Origin: Alienimonas californiensis
GTDB lineage: Bacteria > Planctomycetota > Planctomycetia > Planctomycetales > Planctomycetaceae
Direction: 5' to 3'
Assembly: GCF_007743815.1 (NCBI RefSeq)
Contig: NZ_CP036265.1
Span: 5,153,823 to 5,217,822 of the forward strand
DNA length: 64,000 bases
Part shown: positions 49,190 through 57,066 of the stretch, one piece after another
How the letters are laid out: each line of letters starts with the position of its first letter
Position numbering within the stretch: position 1 is the first letter of the stretch
The notes under the pieces: generated by a model
Seen by the model: only the letters and a program-made list of their open reading frames with translations
What the model was told of the DNA's origin: nothing
Databases searched by the model: none
Position numbers and translations under genes: made by a program

Positions 49190-49771
49190 TCACTTGGGCG
49201 CCAGGACGGTGCTCATGATGCGGCCGCCTTCCATGCCGGGCGGCTTCTCGACCTTGGCGATATCGTCCATATCTTCGATGACTTTGAACAGGATCTCGCG
49301 GCCCCGTTCGTGGTGAGCGTTCTCGCGACCGCGGAACAGGATGTTGACCTTCACCTTGTCGCGGTGGCCCAGGAACTCCCGGGCCTTTTTCATCTTGAAT
49401 TCAATGTCGTGGTCGCCGGTCTTGGGACGCAGGCGGACCTCCTTGATCTGGCCGTGATGGCCGCCCTTACCCTTCTGGGAACGCTTCTTCTGCTGATACT
49501 TAAACTTGCCGTAGTCCATGATCCGGCAAACCGGGGGCCGCTCGTTGGGGGCCACCTCGACCAGGTCCATTCCGGCGGCGCGGGCGGTTTCCATCGCCTG
49601 CTCGGTCGGGATCACCCCGAGCATCTCGCCGTTCTGGTCAACCACGCGGACGGGGGAAAGACGGATCTGTTCGTTGATCCGCTGAGCGTCTTTGTCGGTG
49701 GCGGTGCGGTCTTCGCGGGGGGGACGACGAATGGGAGGGGCCTTGCGGTCGGACTGGGGGGCGAGGAACAA
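49190..49771 (-). CDS. infC: Translation initiation factor IF-3
   Basis: Binds the 30S subunit and checks start-codon/initiator-tRNA pairing. N-domain [22 protein letters not shown] and [23 protein letters not shown]-domain [20 protein letters not shown] and [18 protein letters not shown]. The frame opens with TTG at 49771 (193 residues), but ATT at 49732 gives 180 residues, with AAGG 8 nt before it. IF-3 genes often use a poor codon such as AUU for self-repression, so ATT is a credible true start. First gene of the operon. Confidence 0.95.
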   Translation of the reverse strand: MFLAPQSDRKAPPIRRPPREDRTATDKDAQRINEQIRLSPVRVVDQNGEMLGVIPTEQAMETARAAGMDLVEVAPNERPPVCRIMDYGKFKYQQKKRSQKGKGGHHGQIKEVRLRPKTGDHDIEFKMKKAREFLGHRDKVKVNILFRGRENAHHERGREILFKVIEDMDDIAKVEKPPGMEGGRIMSTVLAPK

Positions 49772-49792
49772 GCGACGAGGGGGCGCAAACCG

Positions 49793-49798
49793 ATTGTA
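49793..49798 (-). promoter_or_regulatory. -10 box TACAAT upstream of infC
   Basis: GCTACAAT on the minus strand; predicted start about 49786, 15 nt before TTG 49771 or 54 nt before ATT 49732. No good -35. Confidence 0.45.
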
Positions 49799-49855
49799 GC
49801 GGCTTGGGGCGACCCGGACATCTCTGCGAACATCTAGCCGGCCGCCGCGGTCCCG

Positions 49856-50935
49856 TCAAGAACCAGCGCCCGCCGATGCGTTCGCAACCGCCTCGCCGGT
49901 CGGCTTCGCCTCCCCTAAGGGGACCAAGCGAGGGTCGACCGGCTTCAGCACCGGCCCCGTCACCCGGACCGCCTTGTGCCCCCGCAGGGCCCCGGGACGG
50001 CAGCGGAATGCGGGTTTGCCGCCGACCCGCAGTTCCAAGCCTTCCCGGCTGTCGCACTCCGTGAGGATCACGTCGCCGGGGGCCAGGTCAGCAAGGTCCC
50101 GGGCCGTCAGCGTGGTGATCGCCAGGGTGACGTCCAGCGGCACGCGGGCGCGACTGACGCCGCGGTCCAGCACCACCCGCTCCCGCGGGTCGGAGCTGCG
50201 CTTGCCGTAGGTGCTCCAGGCGTCGCCGCTGAACCGGGCGGCGACCGGTTCGAGCGTGTTGAACGGGATGCACAGGTTCATCATCCCCCGCGCCTCGCCC
50301 AGCGTCAGTTCAAAGGCGACCAGCACGACGACCTCGTTCGGCGGGACCACCTGCACGAGCTGCGGGTTGCTCTCGGTTTGCACCAGGGAGAGTTGCAGGT
50401 CCGTCAGCGATTCCCACGTCCGCTCCAGCGCCTCGATCGCCAGCGTCGTCATCCGACCGACGAGGCGGCTTTCGATGTCCGTCAGCGGTCGGTCCGGCGG
50501 GGGATCGCCCGCCCCGGAGCCGCGTCCGCCGCCCAGCAGCCGATCGACCAGCGGATAGACCACCGCCGGGCTCAACTCCAGCACCATGTGCCCGTCTAGC
50601 GACGCGGCCCGCAGCAGGTTGAAGCAGGTCGGGTTCTCCAGGCTGAACAGGAACTCCCCGTAGGTGAGCTGATCGACCGCGACGAGCTTCACCTCCACGA
50701 TCGTGCGCATCAGGTTCGACAGCCCGGCGCCGAACTCCCGACTGAAGCCCTCGTGCAATCCGCGGAGAGCCCGGATCTGCTCCTTGGAGACGCGTTCCGG
50801 ACGTTTGAAATCGTAGAGGCTCACGCCGTTGGCGTCCGCATCGCCGCGACTGACGGGCGCGGTCGCCGCCGGCCCGTTCGGCTCCAGGGCCGCGAGCAGC
50901 GACTCGACTTCGGACTCGGTGAGGACGTCGGACAT
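49856..50935 (-). CDS. fliM: Flagellar motor switch protein FliM
   Basis: 359 residues. N-terminal CheY-P-binding peptide LTESEVESLLAAL; middle domain with RALRGLHEGFSREFGAGLSN, YGEFLFSLENPTCFNLL and LVDRLLGGGRG; C-terminal surface-presentation (SpoA-like) domain with LAPGDVILTECDSREGLELRVGGKPAFRCRPG. It forms the C-ring of the motor and sets rotation direction. No other flagellar or chemotaxis gene is in the window. Gene length and motifs appear intact. Confidence 0.95.
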   Translation of the reverse strand: MSDVLTESEVESLLAALEPNGPAATAPVSRGDADANGVSLYDFKRPERVSKEQIRALRGLHEGFSREFGAGLSNLMRTIVEVKLVAVDQLTYGEFLFSLENPTCFNLLRAASLDGHMVLELSPAVVYPLVDRLLGGGRGSGAGDPPPDRPLTDIESRLVGRMTTLAIEALERTWESLTDLQLSLVQTESNPQLVQVVPPNEVVVLVAFELTLGEARGMMNLCIPFNTLEPVAARFSGDAWSTYGKRSSDPRERVVLDRGVSRARVPLDVTLAITTLTARDLADLAPGDVILTECDSREGLELRVGGKPAFRCRPGALRGHKAVRVTGPVLKPVDPRLVPLGEAKPTGEAVANASAGAGS

Positions 50936-50978
50936 GGCGGGGTGCGCGGGGTGTCCGGCGGTTGTACGTCACTCGGGC

Positions 50979-51068
50979 GGAATGACGAATGCCGAATGAG
51001 GAACGCAGAATCGGGCGGGGACGACGAACTTCCCCCTCCGTCACTCGGCATTCCTCCTTCGTCATTCC
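50979..51068. repeat. Heptamer-rich inverted repeat between fliM and proA
   Basis: GGAATGACGAA (50979-50989) pairs with 51058-51068. The left arm is built of near-heptamers GAATGAC, GAATGCC, GAATGAG. Flanking CGTCACTCGG occurs twice (near 50967 and 51040). It occupies the region upstream of fliM and downstream of proA. Confidence 0.65.
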
Positions 51069-51102
51069 ACTCGAAGACCGGGAACAGCCGATCGCCCCCC
51101 CG

Positions 51103-52362
51103 TCAGCCCCGCACCTGGCCCTCGCCGCGGACGATGTACTTGTAGCTGGTCAGTTCCTTCAGGCCGCAGGGGCCACGGGCGTGCAGCTTGTCGGTCGAGA
51201 TGCCGATCTCGGCGCCCAGCCCGAACTCGCTGCCGTCGTGGAACCGGCTGGAGCAGTTCACCATCACCGCGGCGGCGTCCACGGCGGCCTCCCAGCGCCG
51301 GGCGGCGGCGAGGTCCTTGGTGACGATCACCTCCGTGTGCCCGCTGCCGTGGGCGGAGACGTGCTCGACGGCGGCGTGCAGGTCCTTCACCACTTTCACG
51401 CTGAGGATCAGCGCCAGATATTCCGTGTCCCAGTCCTCGGCCGTGGCCGGCTCGGCGTCCGGCAGGATCGCCCGCGTGCGTTCGCACCCGCGGAGTTCGA
51501 CCCCCTGCTCCGTCAGCGCGGCGCCGACTTTGGGGAGGAAGGTCTCGGCGACGTCCTCGTGAACGAGCAGCGTTTCGAGGGCGTTGCACACGCCCGGCCG
51601 CTGCACCTTGCCGTTGACCGTCAGGGCCACGGCCATGTCGAGGTCCGCGGAGGCGTCGGCGTACAGATGACAGATGCCGTCGAAGTGCTTGATGACCGGC
51701 ATCGCCGCCTCACGGGTCACGCGTTCGATCAGGCCCTTGCCGCCGCGGGGGATGGCGACGTCGATCTCGCCCCGACGCTTCAGGAATTCGCCAACGGCGG
51801 CCCGGTCGGTGGTGGGCACCAATTGCACCGCGGCCCGTGGCAGGCCGCGTTCCTCCAATTGATCGGCCAGCAGTTTGTGCAGCGCCGTGTTGCTGTGGAA
51901 CGCCTCCTTGCCGCCCCGCAGGATGACGGCGTTGCCGCTTTTCACGCAGAGGGCGGCGGCGTCGGCGGTGACGTTGGGGCGGCTCTCGTAGATAAAGAAC
52001 ACGACGCCCAGCGGGACCCGCACGCGGGTCAGTTCAATGCCGTTGGGGCGACGGGAGCCGTCGATCACCTCGCCGACGGGGTCGGGCAGATTGGCGACTT
52101 CTTCCAGCCCCGCCGCGACGGACTCCAACCGGGCCGGCGTGAGCCGCAGCCGATCGACCTGGGCCTCGGTCAGCCCGAAATCCGGGGCGGCGGCGAGGTC
52201 GCGTTCATTTTCCGCGGCGAGCTGTTCCGCGTTCGCCCGCACCGCCGCGGCGCAGCCGCGGAGCCAATCGTTCTTGAGGGCGGTCGAGGCGAGGGCCAGT
52301 TCGCGGCTGGCCTGCTTCGCCTTGCGGGAGAGGTCGGCGGCGAGGGCGGCGTGGTCAGACAT
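51103..52362 (-). CDS. proA: Gamma-glutamyl phosphate reductase
   Basis: Reduces gamma-glutamyl phosphate to the semialdehyde, the second step of proline synthesis. 419 residues, family length. Motifs: [68 protein letters not shown] with the catalytic Cys, and [17 protein letters not shown]. The ATG at 52362 ([12 protein letters not shown]) is chosen over a start 63 bp upstream. proB is not adjacent. Opposes the proline-degrading PutA encoded at 27.6 kb. Confidence 0.96.
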   Translation of the reverse strand: MSDHAALAADLSRKAKQASRELALASTALKNDWLRGCAAAVRANAEQLAAENERDLAAAPDFGLTEAQVDRLRLTPARLESVAAGLEEVANLPDPVGEVIDGSRRPNGIELTRVRVPLGVVFFIYESRPNVTADAAALCVKSGNAVILRGGKEAFHSNTALHKLLADQLEERGLPRAAVQLVPTTDRAAVGEFLKRRGEIDVAIPRGGKGLIERVTREAAMPVIKHFDGICHLYADASADLDMAVALTVNGKVQRPGVCNALETLLVHEDVAETFLPKVGAALTEQGVELRGCERTRAILPDAEPATAEDWDTEYLALILSVKVVKDLHAAVEHVSAHGSGHTEVIVTKDLAAARRWEAAVDAAAVMVNCSSRFHDGSEFGLGAEIGISTDKLHARGPCGLKELTSYKYIVRGEGQVRG

Positions 52363-52440
52363 ATCGTGGGACTCGTTGGGGGTTGCGGCCATCTTCGCGT
52401 CCCGCGGCCCGTCTGTCAGCCCCACGAAAATCCAGCGCCC

Positions 52441-52465
52441 CAGCCGGAGCCACGGCTCCGGCCTG
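52441..52465. repeat. REP-like palindrome after the cyclic-nucleotide-binding gene
   Basis: GCCGGAGCC-AC-GGCTCCGGC, the same core as the 35077/35732 palindromes with the central AT changed to AC. It lies 12 nt beyond the stop at 52477 (minus strand). Confidence 0.7.
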
Positions 52466-52476
52466 CGCCGAAGGAC

Positions 52477-53175
52477 TCAGCCGTTAAACAGCTTGCGGCG
52501 GAAATCGTTCCACTCGTCGTTGCGTTTCGCCCGGGCAGCGGGGTCCGGGGTCTCATCCAGGACCTTGGTGATCCAGTCGTCCATCCGACGCAAGCGGTCG
52601 CTCATCACCGCGGCGGTGTGCCGGGCGATATGAAAGGCGGGCCGCAGACCAATCTGCTCCAGGACCGCCCAATTTCCCGCGGTCATGCGGAGCACCGTGC
52701 AGTCGCTGATCGCCCGCACGTCCGCGGAGTGCGGCCCCGGATTGAAAAAGCTCATTTCGCCGAACAGCGCCCCGGCCTCCAGCGTCGCCAACACGCGGTC
52801 CCCGCCGTCCGGGACGGTTTTGACGACCTCGCAGGCGCCGGAGAGGATGAACCACAGGCAGCGGGTCTCGCGGCCCTCTTCAAGAATCGTTTCACCGGCT
52901 TTGAAGCGGTGCCGGCTGGCGAGGTCTAAAAACTCCCGCCGCTGCGAATTCGTCAGCTTGGTGAACGCCGGGCAGACTTCCAAATCCGCCGGGGTGACGG
53001 CGGGGGCGTCCTGATCGGATTGATCCATGGCGACCAGTTCCGCGACGGAGAGGCCTGCTCGATTCGGCTCCACGGTTCCCTTCCCGGCGGCGTGCTCGTT
53101 CCCCTCCCGCCCCGAGGCGGGAGGCGATTTCGCGGAGGGAGTTTTCCGGGCGGCCGAAGCGAGGGCGGCGGGCAT
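52477..53175 (-). CDS. Cyclic-nucleotide-binding domain protein
   Basis: 232 residues. A single cNMP-binding beta-barrel at about 75-185: FKAGETILEEGRETRCLWFILSG, VLATLEAGALFGEMSFF (phosphate-binding cassette) and DCTVLRM. No helix-turn-helix follows; the end is a charged helix (RAKRNDEWNDFRRKLFNG). The typical PBC arginine is not obvious, so ligand binding may differ. The first 49 residues are low-complexity; ATG at 53028 (MDQSDQDAPAV) is an alternative start. A TATCGT -10-like site at 53213 favours the longer form slightly. Function unknown, possibly a stand-alone sensor. Confidence 0.8.
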   Translation of the reverse strand: MPAALASAARKTPSAKSPPASGREGNEHAAGKGTVEPNRAGLSVAELVAMDQSDQDAPAVTPADLEVCPAFTKLTNSQRREFLDLASRHRFKAGETILEEGRETRCLWFILSGACEVVKTVPDGGDRVLATLEAGALFGEMSFFNPGPHSADVRAISDCTVLRMTAGNWAVLEQIGLRPAFHIARHTAAVMSDRLRRMDDWITKVLDETPDPAARAKRNDEWNDFRRKLFNG

Positions 53176-53212
53176 AGCGGCGGGAGGGGTCGGGGGCGGG
53201 GCGAGCGTTGCA

Positions 53213-53218
53213 ACGATA
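53213..53218 (-). promoter_or_regulatory. -10-like TATCGT upstream of the cNMP-binding gene
   Basis: ACTATCGT in an unusually AT-rich stretch on the minus strand. Predicted leader to 53175 is about 30 nt. Confidence 0.35.
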
Positions 53219-53355
53219 GTTCGCGTTCAGGCCGTCGTCACCGTGAATCTCCGGACGCCGCCCTCCCCGAAACTGAAGCCCTTCCCCCCGCAACGCTTGC
53301 GGCGGAGCCCTTCGAGCGGCCCGGCGCCCCGCGGGGCCGCCCCGGCGGGGGGCGT

Positions 53356-54585
53356 TCAGATCCCGGCCAGCACCGTCGCCCGACCGACCCGGCCGATGCC
53401 GACGAGGTAGGCGGCGGTCCGCAGCGGCACCTTCTTGGCGGTCGCCCGCTCCCAGACGGCCTCGAAACTGGCGTTCATGATTTTGTCCAGTTCGCTGCGC
53501 ACGCGGGACTTGTCCCATTTGAAGTGCTGGCGGTTCTGCACCCACTCGAAATAACTCACCGTTACGCCGCCGGCGTTGGCGAGGATGTCCGGCACGACCT
53601 GCACGCCGTTGCGGTGGAAGATTTCGTCCGCCTCCGGCCGGGTGGGATTGTTGGCGGCTTCGACGATGTATCGGGCCCGCACGTCGCCGGCGTTCTCTGC
53701 AGTGAGCACGCCGCCGATCGCCGCGGGGATTAAGAGGTCGACGTCGCTGGTCAACACGGCGCCGCCCTCGAGGCTGTCCCCGCCGTTGAAGTCCTTCACC
53801 CCGCCGGTCTCGCGGCTGTGGGCCAGCAGCGCAGGGATATCGAGGCCCTCCTCGTTCCAGACGGCGCCGTAGGCGTCGGAGACGCCCCGGATCTTCACGC
53901 CGGCCTCGTGCAGAAACTCCGCGGTATAGGTGCCGACGTTGCCGAACCCCTGGATGGCGGCGGTCGTTTGTTCCGGCGGCCGCCTCTCCTTCTTCAGTAA
54001 GGCCAGCGAGACGGTCGCCACGCCGCGGCCGGTCGCTTCCTCGCGACCGTCAGCGCCGTGCAGTTCGACCGGCTTGCCGGTCACGCAGGCGGGGTTGAAG
54101 CCATGGTACTTCTGATACTGGCTCATAATCCAGGCCATCACCTGGGCGTTGGTGCCCATGTCCGGCGCCGGGATGTCCTTGTCCGGGCCGATCACGTCGT
54201 GAATGGCGTCCACAAATCCGCGGGTGACGCGTTCCAACTCCGCCTGGGACAGCGACTTGACGTCCACGGCGATGCCGCCCTTCGCCCCGCCGTAGGGGAT
54301 GTTCACCACGGCGGTTTTCCACGTCATCAACGTGGCCAGCGCGAGCACTTCGTCGGCGTCGACGGCCGGGTCGAACCGCAGCCCGCCCTTCATCGGCCCG
54401 CGGGCGCTGTCGTGCTGCATGCGGTACCCGATGTAGGTGGCGATCTGCCCGTCGTCCTTCTGAACGGCGATCTGACACTTCACCTCCCGCTGCGGGGTGA
54501 GCAGCAGGGTGCGCATATTCTGCGACAGCCCCATCAGGTCCGCGGCTTCGTTGAAGTAGCGGACGGTCGCGGCGTAAGCGGTCAC
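53356..54585 (-). CDS. gdhA: Glu/Leu/Phe/Val-type dehydrogenase (probable glutamate dehydrogenase)
   Basis: Interconverts glutamate and 2-oxoglutarate with ammonia. 409 residues from GTG at 54585. Substrate-binding [17 protein letters not shown] with the Lys pair, catalytic [31 protein letters not shown], and the Rossmann fold [17 protein letters not shown]. The short length and form match the 410-residue hexameric glutamate dehydrogenases; leucine dehydrogenases are shorter. It lies on the same strand as proA and near putA, linking proline and glutamate pools. Confidence 0.92.
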   Translation of the reverse strand: MTAYAATVRYFNEAADLMGLSQNMRTLLLTPQREVKCQIAVQKDDGQIATYIGYRMQHDSARGPMKGGLRFDPAVDADEVLALATLMTWKTAVVNIPYGGAKGGIAVDVKSLSQAELERVTRGFVDAIHDVIGPDKDIPAPDMGTNAQVMAWIMSQYQKYHGFNPACVTGKPVELHGADGREEATGRGVATVSLALLKKERRPPEQTTAAIQGFGNVGTYTAEFLHEAGVKIRGVSDAYGAVWNEEGLDIPALLAHSRETGGVKDFNGGDSLEGGAVLTSDVDLLIPAAIGGVLTAENAGDVRARYIVEAANNPTRPEADEIFHRNGVQVVPDILANAGGVTVSYFEWVQNRQHFKWDKSRVRSELDKIMNASFEAVWERATAKKVPLRTAAYLVGIGRVGRATVLAGI

Positions 54586-54638
54586 GGCGGGACTCTGGGG
54601 GGAACGAGGAAACCACGCCGGCGGAGCGGCGGACCGTC

Positions 54639-54644
54639 AGGGTA
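54639..54644 (-). promoter_or_regulatory. -10-like TACCCT upstream of the dehydrogenase
   Basis: CGTACCCT on the minus strand; transcript start near 54632, leader about 47 nt. Confidence 0.35.
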
Positions 54645-54660
54645 CGACGCCCTCGACGAT

Positions 54661-55842
54661 TTATCCCGTCGGGGCGCCGCCGACGGCGGCGCCCCCGTCA
54701 GGAGCGCCGCCGACAGGATCGGCGGGGGGAGCGGACAGGAGGAACTCGGCGAGCGCCTCCGCCAACCGGGCGTGACCGGCTCGGGTCAGCGCCCCGCGTT
54801 TGGTGAGGAACGGGCCGGTCGCGGGTCCGGCGTTCCCGCCGTCGCCGTGTGCCGTTCCGGCGAGAACCAGCGCCGCGTTGTAGGCTCGCAGTTCGGCGGC
54901 GGCGGCGGCGTCGAGGATCAGCCGCACCGCCGCGGAATTGCCCGCAGACCCGCCGCCGGGGCCGTCGGGCAGCAGGACGAGCGCCGCCCGCACGCCCAGC
55001 CCGTCGGCCATCCGCGTCAGGTCCGTCAGCGGGGTGAGGGCCTGCTCCGCGGCCAGCGCCGCCTGCGGGCCGCCGCTGAGCGGATCGACCGCGGGGGCGA
55101 GCGGCTCGCCCGTCAGCGGGCAGCGATCGGGTCCTGCGAGGGCCCGCCCGGCCAGACGCACGGCCAGCGAGTCCCGCCACCACGCCGGCGTCGGGGCCTT
55201 CGTCGTCAGCTCTCCGCCGGCGACGGCCGGGTGCGGGCAGGCGACCGGCCGACCGTCCTCGTCGGTCAACAGATCGCGGCGATAGCGGGCGTCCTCGGCG
55301 AGGTCGGAGGGACGAACGCAGAGGAGAATAAGGTCCGGCTGCAACGCCCCCAAGCGGCGGAGCCGCAGGACGCTCAGCAGCGGGCAGTCCCCGGGGATGG
55401 CGGCGTTGATGACCTCCGCCGAGGCGCCCGGCGTGGCCCGGGCGGCCGCGGCGGACAGGGCCGGCACGAGTCGGCCGGCGAAGGTCTCCTCCTCCGGCAA
55501 CCCCGCGGCGAACGTCGCCTCGTCGCCGAGCAGCAGCACGCGTCGCACCCCGATCGGCTTGGGCATCGCCGCCTCCCCGCCCCGCAGGCCGAGGCTATTC
55601 AGCGAGACTTCATGCGTGGCGCCGGTGTCCGGGTCGCGGTCGATGACATGCCCGAAGGCCGACAACGCGTGTCGGGCCAGCGGGCTGGGCACCGTATAGC
55701 TGGTGGGGCACGGCGGGCGGGAAAGCGCCCCGCCGGAATAGCTGTCCGCGGCCCGCACCCCCAATTCGACGCCCGCGACGGCGAGCGGCAGGAGCCCCAC
55801 GGCCAGCAGCAGGGGCCGCAGGCGGGGCGGGCGGGTCGGCAT
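54661..55842 (-). CDS. Exported SGNH-like protein with altered nucleophile position
   Basis: 393 residues from ATG at 55842. Hydrophobic anchor residues 8-30 (LRPLLLAVGLLPLAVAGVEL). The SGNH-like domain opens VRRVLLLGDEATFAAGLPEEETFAGRL, where the usual GDS reads GDE; VINAAIPGDCPLLSVLRL is the Gly block, LILLCVRPSDLAED the third block, and TRAGHARLAEALAEFL the C-terminal end with His. Glu in place of Ser argues against ordinary esterase catalysis. An upstream 62-residue extension is unlikely. Function unknown. Confidence 0.65.
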   Translation of the reverse strand: MPTRPPRLRPLLLAVGLLPLAVAGVELGVRAADSYSGGALSRPPCPTSYTVPSPLARHALSAFGHVIDRDPDTGATHEVSLNSLGLRGGEAAMPKPIGVRRVLLLGDEATFAAGLPEEETFAGRLVPALSAAAARATPGASAEVINAAIPGDCPLLSVLRLRRLGALQPDLILLCVRPSDLAEDARYRRDLLTDEDGRPVACPHPAVAGGELTTKAPTPAWWRDSLAVRLAGRALAGPDRCPLTGEPLAPAVDPLSGGPQAALAAEQALTPLTDLTRMADGLGVRAALVLLPDGPGGGSAGNSAAVRLILDAAAAAELRAYNAALVLAGTAHGDGGNAGPATGPFLTKRGALTRAGHARLAEALAEFLLSAPPADPVGGAPDGGAAVGGAPTG

Positions 55843-56142
55843 CGCGGCGTCGTTCGCGGGCCGGAGGACGAGGGGGACGGGGGGACGGAACGGCCGCCGT
55901 CCGGGCACGGCGGCGGACCGCCGGTGATAGAACGCAACGGCCGATCGGCTCAACCCCGCCTCGCCGAACGCGTGCCAAACGCCTACCCGGCTCCCCCGAA
56001 CGCCCCGGTTCACGTCCCCCCCGCGCACGTCGGCCTGCCCGCGCCGCCGCGGGGCCGATCATCAAAGCCGTAACGGTCGCGCCGACCGATCGGCCGCATT
56101 GAAGCGTTCTCTAAAAGTTCCAGCCCGGCCGACGCTACGACG

Positions 56143-56171
56143 TTGACGGAGAGTTTAGAGACGGATATCTA
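56143..56171 (+). promoter_or_regulatory. Sigma70-type promoter of the AT-hook gene
   Basis: TTGACG (56143-56148, five of six), 17-bp spacer, TATCTA (56166-56171, four of six). The best full promoter match in the window. Confidence 0.6.
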
Positions 56172-56185
56172 TTTTGAGTCTCTAA
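56155..56185. promoter_or_regulatory. 8-bp inverted repeat spanning the -10 region (operator candidate)
   Basis: TTAGAGAC (56155-56162) and GTCTCTAA (56178-56185) are perfect inverted copies 15 bp apart, with the -10 box between them. Half-site spacing of about two helical turns suits a dimeric repressor. Confidence 0.5.
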
Positions 56186-56342
56186 CGTCGGATTCAAGAT
56201 AAGATCCGCCGCCCCGACCCGGGCGTCAGCGTCCGTTGAGGAACGATCGTCCAAGTACGTTCGTTTTCGTACTGCGTCGCTGGCCCGGCCCTTCCTTCCA
56301 CCTTGATCGAACCCCGGGCCGCCCGGCCCCACTTAAGCGCAA

Positions 56343-56849
56343 ATGGCCAGCCTGTCCTCGCTCTCCACCGAAGAACTTGAACGCGAACTCGAGCAGCGCA
56401 AGGGGGCGCTGTCCGGCCTCCTGGAAAAACGCGAGGAGCTCGAAGCCGAACTCAAGCAGTTGAACGACCAGATCGCCTCCGGCGGCACGCCCAAGTCCGG
56501 CTCCGCCGGGAAGGCCGCGAAGGCCGCGAAGGCCTCTTCCGCGGCGAGCGAAGCCCCCACGAAGCGTCGCGGCCGTCCGCCCGGCTCCAAGAACAAGCCG
56601 AAAGCGGCCGCCGCCAAGTCGTCCGCCGCCGGCCGCAAGCGGCCCAAGAACGATAAGCCGCTGCCCGCCGTCCTCGCCGAGGTGCTGGAAGGGAAATCCG
56701 GCATGCAGCTGGACGACATTCACGACGCGGTCGTCGCCACCGGCTACAAGACGTCCTCGAAGAACTTCAAGAACGTCATTTATCAGAACCTGTACAATAA
56801 GGACGAGTTCACCAAGTCCGGCGACGGCGCCTGGGTTTACAAGCCGTAA
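56343..56849 (+). CDS. AT-hook protein with coiled coil and HARE-HTH-like domain
   Basis: 168 residues. Residues 8-45 form a heptad coiled coil (ELERELEQRKGALSGLLEKR). An Ala/Lys/Ser-rich linker is followed by a clear AT-hook, TKRRGRPPGSKNK (about 73-85). Residues 104-168 resemble the HARE-HTH winged helix (LPAVLAEVLEGKSGMQLDDI, HDAVVATGYKTSSKNFKNVI, GDGAWVYKP). It is probably a nucleoid-associated or regulatory DNA-binding protein. It has its own promoter and terminator, an isolated unit. Confidence 0.8.
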   Translation: MASLSSLSTEELERELEQRKGALSGLLEKREELEAELKQLNDQIASGGTPKSGSAGKAAKAAKASSAASEAPTKRRGRPPGSKNKPKAAAAKSSAAGRKRPKNDKPLPAVLAEVLEGKSGMQLDDIHDAVVATGYKTSSKNFKNVIYQNLYNKDEFTKSGDGAWVYKP

Positions 56850-56893
56850 CTCCCCAGCCCGTCGGTCGTCCGACCGCGTGAACGTCACGTTCA

Positions 56894-56931
56894 AAAACGC
56901 CCCGTCGCGCCGCTGCGCGACGGGGCGTTTT
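56894..56931 (+). terminator. Intrinsic terminator of the AT-hook gene
   Basis: Perfect 17-bp stem (56894-56910 with 56915-56931), loop CGCT, stem ending in TTTT. The strongest hairpin of the terminator type here. Confidence 0.85.
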
Positions 56932-56955
56932 GTGTTGAACGCGTCGCGGTTTCAG

Positions 56956-57035
56956 CGAGCCCGCAGCGCAACGTCCGGCCGCCGGGGCGGCCGTTCTGTC
57001 GCTCACTCACTGTCGAAGCGTGCGCTGCGGGCTCA
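56956..57035. repeat. Inverted repeat overlapping 53-bp repeat copy 2
   Basis: GAGCCCGCAGCGCA (56957-56970) is inverted at 57021-57034. Same family as the 47104-47185 repeat with C for A in the centre. Confidence 0.7.
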
Positions 57036-57060
57036 CGCAGCGACGCCACGCTCTCCTGGA
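57008..57060 (-). repeat. 53-bp 3'-end repeat, copy 2
   Basis: Minus-strand copy starting TCCAGGAGAGCGTGGCGTCG, 6 nt after the PlsC-like stop codon. Differs from copy 1 at three positions. Confidence 0.85.
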
Positions 57061-57066
57061 CCGCCC

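Larger units (their letters stand above)
55843..56342. other. 500-bp divergent spacer, AT-rich at 56100-56220
   Basis: Between the SGNH-like gene and the AT-hook gene. The first 250 bp hold nothing recognised; the AT-rich part carries the promoter and inverted repeat listed separately. The leader of the AT-hook mRNA would be about 165 nt. Confidence 0.6.

Noticed and set aside
56521-56550. AAGGCCGCG tandem repeat in the AT-hook gene as a regulatory repeat
   Set aside because: It is in frame and encodes the Lys/Ala-rich linker.
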